The notes beneath the pieces were generated by a model, which worked only from the letters and a program-made list of their open reading frames with translations, was not told where the DNA came from and ran no database searches. From assembly GCA_023512835.1 (NCBI GenBank), contig CM042085.1, positions 33,576,312-33,640,311 of the forward strand: DNA of 64,000 bases, given 5' to 3'. Made by a program: the position numbers and the translations under genes. How positions within the stretch are numbered: position 1 is the stretch's first letter; each line of letters starts with the position of its first letter. This DNA comes from Taxillus chinensis (Eukaryota > Streptophyta > Magnoliopsida > Santalales > Loranthaceae). This document shows, in pieces, positions 55,400 through 64,000 of the stretch.

Positions 55400-58300
55400 A
55401 AAGATCAATCAAAGCAAGTGGATCCTCGATAGTGGATGCTCCTGGACATATGACGGGTGATCGGACTTCCTTGTAGAAGTTAATGAAAAACAAGGTCCAT
55501 CCGTTTCATATGGTGACAACAAAAAAGGTAAGATTGTCAGGTATGGCGTTTAACTAACGGTCGTGTATCAATCACTAGAGTTGCACTAGTCGAAGGTTTG
55601 AAGCATAATTTGCTAAGTGTCAGTAATTTATGTGACAAAGGATTTACTGTTTCCTTTATGTCCAACACCTGTACAATAAGAGAAAACTTATCCGGAGATG
55701 TTAAGTTATCCGGATCAAGAGATGGGGACATATACTCAGTGGTCTTAAGAAATAATTCTTCTGACCTGTATGCTTCCTCACTAAAGCATCAGATGAAGAT
55801 AGTTGGCTATGGCACAAGCGATGCACACATTTAAACTTTAAGACTTTGTCTAAATTAGCGTCACTTAATCTTGTCACTGGTCTACCTAAACTCAAGTTCT
55901 CCAGAGACACTCTCTGTCGAGAATGCCAACTGGGCAAGCAGACCAAACATAGCTTTAAGAGCAAATCAGTTAATTTAATAACTGCTCCTCTACAACTTCT
56001 TCATATGGACCTCTGTGGTCCTATTTCTGTTCCATCACTGGCTGGTGCGAGATATACCCTTATGGTTATCGATGATTTCACCAGGTACACATGAGTGATG
56101 TTCCTAAAATCAAAGGATCAAACTTTTGAGCATCTAGTAGATCTTTTCAACTGGATAAGCAACTCACAAGGACTGAGCATAAAGTGCATCAGGAGTGATC
56201 ATGGTACGAATTTATTTCTCATAAATGAGATCATATTGTTCGAACAGGGCATTCAGCATGACTTCTCTGCGCCCAGAACTCCACAACAAAATGGGGTAGC
56301 TGAGCGCAAGAATCGCACTTTAGTCGAGGCTGGCAGATCTATTTTAGGAGGGGCAACACTTCCTCTCGTCTATGGGGTGAAGCCGTGTCCACTTGCTGTT
56401 ATGTTCCAAACAGGAACTCTAATAAATAAATCTACCATGAAAACACCCTATGAGATGTGGAGAGGACGAAAACCTTCAATTTCACATTTTAGAGCTTTTG
56501 GGTGTACTTGCTATATATTGATAAATGGCAAAGAAACCCGGAATAAATTTGAACCGAAATCGATGATGGGATCTTTGTCGGGTACTCATTACATAGCAAG
56601 GCTTATCGGGTCTTCAATAGAAAACTTTTTAAAGTTGAAGAATCTATCCATGTGACCTTTGATGAAACTAATCTTGATTGGTCAAAAGTTGCTTCTTCAA
56701 GTTCTAACGCACTGGTTCAAGACAACAACGTCGACTATTCAAAGTTTATGACTGTTCTGTTATACATACTAACCAACCAAGCGGCACCAGGAGGAGCACA
56801 AAGAAATGATATGGACGATGCTATGGATGACTCGGACTTGGACTACCGTTTAGCTCCGGACATACTCCTACGGATACCCAAAATTTTGGAGCACCTTCAA
56901 GTCCGTCCGGACTAGTTAACATCGACGAAATAGTGTTGAAGAACCATCTAGTTCAACCGTACCTTCTAATACGGAAACATCTGGTCCGGAAGAAGCTCAA
57001 CCAGCAGATATACGTGAACCACCAAATGCGCGAGCTTCAAATTATTCATGATCAACCATCACATGCACAGAATTACAGATGGACCCGAAACCATCCCTCA
57101 GATCAAGTGATTGGTGATCCTACTGTTGGTGTAAGAACAAGAGCAGCCACCTCCAACATGAGTCTTTACTCGTGTTTTCTATCTCAAATAGAACCAAAGG
57201 TGGTAGATGAAGCTCTTCAGGATTCAAATTGGATAGAAGCCATGCAAGAAGAGCTGAATCAATTTAAGAGAAACAATGTGTGGACCTTAGTACCAATGCC
57301 TAAGTCTCAGCAAGTCATTAGAGTTAAATGGGTGTTCCGGAACAAGCTTGATACGGATGGAATAGTAATCCGGAACAAAGCCAGACTGGTAGCGAAAGGA
57401 TATCGTCAAGAAGAAGGAATAGACTATGATGAGACCTTTGCTCTAGTAGCAAGACTTGAGGCAATTCAGATGTTTCTGGCATACGCTTCATATGAAAACT
57501 TCATAGTTTATCAAATGGACGTCAAGAGCGCATTCCTGAATGGAGATCTTCAAGAGGAGGTTTACGTAGAACAACCTCCCGGTTTCATTGAACCTAAAGC
57601 AGGACATCTGGTCTACAAACTTCGGAAAGCTTTATATGGTTTGAAGCAAGCTCCAAGAGCCTGGTATGACACACTGTCAGAATTCCTACTTGCTCACAAC
57701 TTCCAAAAAGGGAAGATTGACACCACCTTATTTATACGAAAAGAGAAAGGACACACTCTAATCGTACAGATATACGTGGATGATATCATTTTCGGATCAA
57801 CGAATCCGAAGCTTTGTGAAGAGTTTGCTAAGTTGATAACAGGCAAGTTTGAGATGAGCATGATGGGAGAACTGTCCTACTTCCTTGGAATAGAAGTTAA
57901 ACAATTGAAGGAAGGAATATTCATTAATCAAGCTAAGTACACACGCGATCTTATTAAGAAGTTTGGTATGGAAGGTTCATCTCCCGTCAAAACTCCCATG
58001 CCTGTCAGTGCCAAGTTAGATCCTGATGTGGATGGCATATCAGTAAATGTGACTGACTACAAAGGGATGATAGGATCATTGCCGTATCTTCTGACAAGTC
58101 GCCCAGACATTATGTTTGCAACTTGCATCGTGCACGATATCAGGCGAATCCCAAGGAGTCACATATGCTTCATGTTAAACGGATATTAAGGTATCTCAAG
58201 GGAACGATGAATTTGGGACTCGGTACCCAAAGGAGTCCAACTTCACCTTATTCGGATACTCCGATGCCGACTTGCTGGATGTCGCATTGACAGGAAGAGC

Positions 58301-58716
58301 ACAAGTGGTACGTGTCGGTTTCTTGGAAATAAGAGTAATCTCATGGTTCGAAGAAGCGAGAATTCCGTATCAACCTCTCCGCTAAGGCGGAATATATACT
58401 GCTTTGGGAGTTCTTTCACATGACTAGTCTGGATGCAAAGTCAACTTCCGACTACGGTTTCAACATGTCATCTATTCCACTCTACTGCGACAACACTAGT
58501 GCAATTGCTATCAAGAACAATCCTGTCATGCATTCTAAGACGAAGCATATTGAGGTCGGGTATCACTTCATACGCGACCATGTTCTCAAAAAATCACATT
58601 TCCTTGGAACATGTTGCTCTCGAAGATCTCTTGCAGACATTCTTACAAAGCCCCTACATGATGCAAGATTCTCTGAACTACTCATCCGATTAGGTATGCT
58701 TGACTTCTCTGCATAG
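55400..58716 (+). pseudogene. pol: B2 copia pol, frameshifted but RT mostly intact
   Basis: Protease WILDSGCS near 55420 is followed by an inserted base. Next: the GAG_pre-integrase region (55598-55960), the integrase core with a TGG-to-TGA change (56092-56094) in DDFTRYTW, then SDHGT (about 56199) and APRTPQQN (about 56269). A single open stretch from 56933 to 58189 encodes all of RT ([23 protein letters not shown] at 57773-57784). RNase H (58190-58716) is in pieces, with [12 protein letters not shown] and LGMLDFSA at the end. Frame changes near 55835, 56200, 56560, 56900, 58130 and 58410. Confidence 0.92.
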
Positions 58717-60263
58717 CTTCACATTTACATTACCCAACAGTATACTTACTATCGGAACATGCATTGTGCTTTTATTGAAAGTAGAAGATACATACCGACT
58801 TTAATGCTGATCATACTTAATGATTAACGGCTTCATGCTTCGATATTAATATCAACTTCATATTGGGAGGATGCTTGCGTTTCCGATCAAGTCGTTTAAG
58901 CTAACATGACTAAAGTTTATATGATTTACCTCTTTCTGGTTTCATGATCTTAATTTCCATTGATCCCCACATGACAACGGCATGTTCATTTAGATTACTC
59001 TATTAACATGTATAGTTGAAGAAATGAAATGGGTTAGCTCGGAATGCCTGGTGGATGAATACTCAATTGCGATCTGATCACCCAAGTATAGTTTTCTAAT
59101 AAGATAGACAGTCTTGAATTTCTACAAACCGGAAAGGTCAACCGAGAGGATTACACAATCTACAGGGGAGAAAATGTTTTACATATTATTCAAGAATACC
59201 CCCGCATATGTCTCATGACCTCTTTCCTGGCTGTCTATTTGAGGGGGAGCTTTTCATTGAGGGGATTAAATGATCTACGGGGGAGCAGTAATGAACCCCT
59301 AATATGTCTCGGATACTCCCTCCTCTAAACTTTTACTTCTGGATCTGACTGGACATGCTGTTTTGGATCAGAAAAGTGGCATGCTTGGATGTATTTTCTT
59401 TCTTCAACCATGCATTTTAATCGGCTAATCACCTGCTTACTTTTGACATGTGTTCGCTTCCTCATTTTTCACTCATGAATCCTACATTGGCCAAATCATA
59501 TGACCTTTAATTAATTTTAGCTACGTTGTTCAGCAAGACGGTTTCGCTATGTTGACCTATATGAACTTGTGTATTGTTATCTAACATATGCCCTGATTCA
59601 GTAATATTGATCATTCTCACGTATGTATATGTCTCTTACATGCTTTGTAATGCATAAGTTCTGTTTCTCATTAGTTCGGATTATGTCGTTTTTCACTGAT
59701 TATTTTCTCTAATCCGTACTAATCCTTGCCTGTTAAGCTTTTGTATTTTCAGTTCATATTTTTTCAGCTACAGGTTCAGATTTTCTTTGCAACCGTATCG
59801 ATAAATCTAGTCCATAGTCTTCGATTTGAAGTGTTGTGGTACTTCTCTTCTCTTCGACTTATTGACTGCAAAGGAATCTACTTTACTCTCGTACCGAACT
59901 CTGTCTACTACGAACACGGTCTACTTTTTATCCGGATACTCTTCCTCGACTATTCTTTACTCCGGATGATTGTCGGTTCATTCCTCCGGACTCCTGACAC
60001 AGTCTAATTGCGACAATCCAAGTCTTCCTATATGTCGCGTGCTTTTGAGGAGGAATCATGATGATTCATTAAATGCAAATCTCAGGATGCACACACACTT
60101 CTCTGGATGGCAACCAGCTGTTACACTTATTTAGTCATGCGGTCTCCACGACATCGTTTCATTTAAAGGCGCATCGATATCCAGACTAATGACATCAGCC
60201 TGTCAAGCGGTTCCCCGATTTATTCGCCAATTCCTAGACCCGCCGACATTTACGAACTCGGTC
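58717..60263 (+). other. B2 spacer between pol and aORF
   Basis: No supported gene. It keeps three polypurine-like boxes near 59163 (CAGGGGAGAA), 59241 (GAGGGGGAGC) and 59278 (CGGGGGAGC). An 80-100-base block near 58770-58850 is absent from B1. Confidence 0.7.
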
Positions 60264-60384
60264 TTATATATTCCTGGTCACTCTGCGAAGCACGAGTATT
60301 GCTCATTTCAAATCCCTAAACCTCTCGTTGCTCCTTTCAAATCCAAGACCTCACCTTTCCTCTCATCCTTCAACTTCAACCGAA
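60264..60384 (+). promoter_or_regulatory. candidate internal promoter and leader of B2 aORF
   Basis: TTATATAT at 60264-60271, then CCCTAAACC at 60314-60322, then a CT-rich leader to ATG 60385. B1 has the same arrangement with a weaker TATA. Confidence 0.45.
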
Positions 60385-63122
60385 ATGGCACCCGGAATCT
60401 CTCTTTCCTGGCGTTAATCCTGGCCATCTAGTCGATTGGAGTGCTGTCTCTAATCCTCCAGACTGGTTTCTCCAACTTAGCCCTCTCCTTGAAGCCTCGC
60501 ATATACTCAACCTGATCTCCAATCCCGTCGATCTTCTTATCGACGACATCATTGAGTATTACCAACGGATTTGCTGCACCACCGACTCCATCATCTCCTA
60601 TGTCCACGGTGAATCAATCATCATCACTCCGGACGTTCTCCGCGCTGCTCTACACCTACCCCCCGGTGAACCTCAGCGCCCAGATGCCGATCCAATGGCG
60701 GCTTCTATGGGTTGCACACAAAAAGGGAAGGAATACAAGGTGAAATCCTTCCAAGGTCGCTATCGATGTATGGCGACCATCTTGGGTCGATGTCTACTAG
60801 CTCGCACATCCGCCCTGGACTCCGTTCCGTACGACCTTCTCCTGGCCATGTACGGTGTTTTTGAAGGTCTTCCGATGGATTGGGGGATGTTCTTGTTTCG
60901 ATTACGGCAGAATGGTCCCAAGAATCATTCCTTCGGGCGCATCCTCAGCATTGTCTTCCGGCATCTTAATCCGGACCATTTCGCCCGATCCGATCTTTGT
61001 TCCATTTCCTTCGGCTTATTACCTTCGTTATCTTACGCCGGATGGGAACATGATAGCCCGCCGCCCATATGTAGCTCTCCGCATTCTCCCTGCCTCGGAA
61101 CAACAAGGCAGTTCTGTTGGTGACCCCTCCGACAGCCAAGCCCCCGACGTCAGTTCTGCTCCCCGATCCTCCCAGATTCGGTCTGTTGCAGCACCTTCTC
61201 TTTCTCGGGCCTCCCAGCACAGCGTTCGTGCCGACCCGTCCGAGGTTGCGGGGCCATCTCAGCGCAGTGCCCGTAAAGCTGTTTCCTCAGCCCCCTCTGC
61301 TGCGGATGTCCCCACTCCCTCCACCTCCGCTGTTGCTGCCGTGGTTGATACCGCTGTTGCTGCCGTCATTGCTGATGTCCCGGAATCTACTCCTGAAGCT
61401 CCTTTGCCTCCCCTACCTCAACCCCGAGATTACCTAAACCATCTCTCTGCCGACACTCTAACGGACCTATGGCTCCGTTTTAGCCTTGCCCACACTGCCT
61501 CCATTCCTGACAACGATCTCCGGGTGTTTTACACACGACATACCCAATCCCCGGAGACAATGATCATCTGGAACATGGATCACGGCTTTCTTACGCCGGC
61601 CTCCATACCAGATGTGCCGTTCCCTACCCCCTCCAGCCCAGTCCTTTCCGCCCGGGGTCCTTCCCATGCTAAGACTGGCCCCTCTTCTCCTGCTGCTGCC
61701 ATTCCCGTGGTTGACCTCTCTGCTCAAAGTGGGTCAGCTGATCCGGATGCCTCTGATGCTCCGGATGCCCCTTCGCTGCTGATACTCCTACGGACTCCTT
61801 TGCCCAGCGCACTCCTGCTCCTGTTCATGCGGGGGAGTCCTCCAAAGCTCCGGAGTTGGTCCTTGGGCGTGCTTCTTTTGGCACGGTTCACTCCGACGTT
61901 GTGCTCTTTGCCCAGCTGGACCACCACGCCTAGGCTTACAGCGCCCAAATTTCCGCCATCGCCGCCAAGGTTGATGCACTTGGCCCCCAACTCCTCTCCG
62001 CTCTCACTGACTCCTCCACCTCCATGGAGCAGAAAATGGATCTCGTCGCCTAGTCCGTCCATTCATTGTCTACCTCCTTTGCGGACCTGGCGCACACGAT
62101 GGCTCGTCCTCCCGTTGCTTCCCGGCGATTTGCCAAACCGGGGGAGAGAGTGTCATCTAATCCATCTGCCCCTTCTGCTCCTTCTGCACCATAACCATTT
62201 ACTCGGGCTGAGAAGCGGCCTGCCTCTTCAGTGCTTCAGGGAGTTCAAATTCCCAAACGAAGCCGCTTCTCTCAGCCAAGCTCCTCTCTTCAGCTCCAGC
62301 TCCTCCTCCATCCTCCTCATCCACAGCCCGACACCTTCCTCCCATCATATGCGGCGTTTGACCCTTCTGATGCGGATGGAAGCGTTCGCAAAGCAATGAA
62401 GTCCTATGCAGCGTCTTCTGCTAAGAGAAGATGTCTTTCTGAAATGTACCCTTTCTCCCCGGCCGACATTCAGACTCTTTGTTTGGAGAAAGGACACTTT
62501 ACTACAGAAGACATTGACAACTTCTCGAGGGCTGCTAAAATGGAGATGAGGCTATTTCCATCTCTATACAAGGACGGACACTTGTTTGAAGTTCTGCCGT
62601 GTTGGAATGAAGGCTATCTTCCCAGTGTGGATCTAATTCAGTCCTTCATCGACGGAACTGCTGAGGATAGCAAGCCATGGAAAACTCTCTCAACTATCCT
62701 CATTCCATACCGGATCATGTCGCCACACTTCATGATGGCTGTCTTCATGATTCAGTCCAAGCAAATGATTCTCATTGATTCTCATCAGATAGTGGAGCAC
62801 TTTGTAAGAAAGAATCAATGGGAACCACTGTGTCTCAAAGCCGATTGAAGTTGTGAAGAAAGCTGGTTTATATGAAGAGTTGGGCATCACACCCTTGGGT
62901 CCAACTGAGAAGCTGAAGGCGACATTCCGGGGCAAGAAGCAAGTGCCAGAACAGCCGGATGGAGATAGCTATGGGGCCTTTGTATGTTACTTCATCAAGT
63001 CCTTTTTGACTGTGGACAAATCGTGGAGCCAACACACTACTTATACGATGAAGCAGACAATGGAGCTTAGAGAAAAGGCAGCAACTATGATCTTCAAATA
63101 TAGTAAGCCTTATGTACCTTAG
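60385..63122 (+). pseudogene. B2 additional ORF: transposon-protein-like N-terminus and Ulp1-like C-terminus
   Basis: ATG 60385 (MAPGISLSWR) follows the leader. The N-terminal region has a GHLVDWSAV type sequence as in family A (PGFIVDWEAI), then DDIIEYYQRICCTTDSIISY and VLRAALHLPPGEP. A conserved block CMATILGRCLLARTSALDSV (about 60768) and a Ser/Pro/Ala-rich linker (about 61080-61400) follow, then PRDYLNHLSADTLTDLWLRF, a DASDAPDAP repeat, and the Ulp1-like part (62401-63122) with FTTEDIDNFSRAAKMEMRL, PHF at about 62722, LIDSHQ and VPEQPDGDSYGAFVCYF. Tyr (TAT) stands where Ulp1 proteases have the catalytic Cys. Frame changes near 60440, 61000, 61790 and 62230, and a TGA at 62846. Stop 63120-63122. 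Function unknown. Confidence 0.72.
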
Positions 63123-63256
63123 TGAAAATCTTGTATTAAGGCTGAATTGTACTTAGTTGCTTGATAAATGAAATTGGTTGTGATACGTATTTTGTATGTT
63201 ATCTTTTTTGCACCGCTTACCAGATCGGATTACAAAGGGTTTGGGCATATCCATAA

Positions 63257-63267
63257 TTGGGGGAGAT
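63257..63267 (+). other. B2 3' polypurine tract
   Basis: TTGGGGGAGAT directly before the 3' LTR. Confidence 0.92.
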
Positions 63268-64000
63268 TGTTGGATTAAACCCAGAATTTGGATAATGCTG
63301 ATAAAGCCTTATGTAATTTGATCTGAGATCTTTTGTGTTTATTTGATCATTGCAGAAGATGTGTTATTAATCCGGAGATGCACTCGTGAGAGCAAAGCTA
63401 AGGACAGGATACATAATCCTGATCCGGACAAGAGTGAGTGTCGTCAAACACTTGGTAAATAACCAAGTCATCAATACATACGGAATGAGGAACATTCGTG
63501 CGGACTAAGAACTTAAAAGCTACAGATTGCGGAATATGTTCCTAGTGCCTCAAACGGACTAAGTCAAACTGATGCGGAGTAAGTGTCTTGGTCAACAAGG
63601 TCACACGAAGTAAAAGATTTGACATGGAGTTAAAAAGTTAAGTCTTCCCTCAAGCGAACTAAAGTGAAGAAGACACGGAGTAAGGCATCCGAGTCTTTCA
63701 TACATACGGAGTAGGGAAGTATTAATGTGGAATAAGGACCCGAGTCTTTATTCGCACGGCGTAAGGAAACTAGATGCGGAGTAAGGAATCCGGACAACTT
63801 TACTCATACGGAGTAAGGAAGCACTAGTACAGAGTAAGCATTCCGATCCCTTAGACTCGCCTGGAGTAAGGAACTTACATATGGAGTAAGCAATTTACAT
63901 ACGAGTAAGGAACTTACATGCGGAGTAAGGAAGCGCGACACGGACTAAGGATTCCAGTACTAAACAGATACGAAGTAAGCAACCACTGACACGGAGTAAG
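63268..64000 (+). mobile_element. B2 3' LTR, cut by window edge
   Basis: Starts TGTTGGATTAAACCC and runs through the CGGAGTAAGGAA array to the end of the window. It matches the 5' LTR closely, with scattered substitutions. Confidence 0.95.

Larger units (their letters stand above)
34907..64000 (-). mobile_element. element A': inverted second copy of family A
   Basis: Reads right to left: gag (interrupted by B2 and G2), protease and integrase (interrupted by X2), a deleted RT, RNase H, spacer, aORF, polypurine tract and 3' LTR at 34907-36894. Its 5' LTR and gag start must lie beyond 64000, on the far side of B2. The left flank TAGTT (34902-34906) is its candidate target duplication. Order and content match element A throughout. 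Confidence 0.88.
51612..64000 (+). mobile_element. B2: second SIRE-like element of family B, cut by window edge
   Basis: 5' LTR, primer site, gag, pol, aORF, polypurine tract and the first 733 bases of the 3' LTR. The five bases before it (CGTAG, 51607-51611) should recur after its 3' LTR outside the window. It is inserted in the A' gag, in opposite orientation. Coding parts are more eroded than in B1, but the aORF is more complete. Confidence 0.95.

Overview
The window is plant nuclear DNA, most likely from an angiosperm with a repeat-rich genome. It is almost entirely nested LTR retrotransposons. I see no host gene, tRNA or rRNA that I can support. The species cannot be told from this sequence.

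Layout: positions 1-749 are unassigned. Positions 750-1215 hold a fragment of a long LTR (family X), a 4x20 bp tandem repeat and a CACTA-like remnant. Element A is a 5'-truncated SIRE-like Ty1/copia element on the + strand, from about 1216 to 29581: gag end, pol, spacer, an additional ORF (aORF), polypurine tract and 3' LTR. It is interrupted by solo LTR T1 (6328-8049, - strand, target duplication CTTAA) and by solo LTR X1 (13173-29120, - strand, duplication ATGAT). X1 itself contains the complete copia element B1 (16474-28502, + strand, duplication GGTAT). Positions 29582-29765 are a protease-region piece of an Athila/Tat-like gypsy element on the - strand.

Element G (gypsy, Tekay/Del-like) starts at 29766 with a 2.2 kb LTR, a tRNA-Met primer site and a gag. 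Its leader carries solo LTR T2 (32300-33958, duplication GTTGT). Its gag is cut at 34906 by element A', a second copy of family A on the - strand that runs from 34907 past the right edge. A' carries solo LTR X2 (43440-46396, duplication ATCCT), solo LTR G2 (47917-50330, duplication TAACT/TAACC) and the B-family element B2 (51612 to beyond 64000).

Every coding region is broken by stops, frameshifts or deletions, so nothing here looks autonomous. B1 is the youngest complete insertion: its two LTRs are about 98% identical by eye.

The most interesting content is the aORF downstream of pol in both copia families. It has an N-terminal region resembling plant transposon proteins, a low-complexity and coiled-coil middle, and a C-terminal Ulp1-like (C48 peptidase) segment. 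In all four copies it follows a TATA box and telomere-motif leader that look like a separate internal promoter. The other main themes are short-unit arrays inside the LTRs that change copy number between copies, and repeated GGGGGAG boxes downstream of pol.
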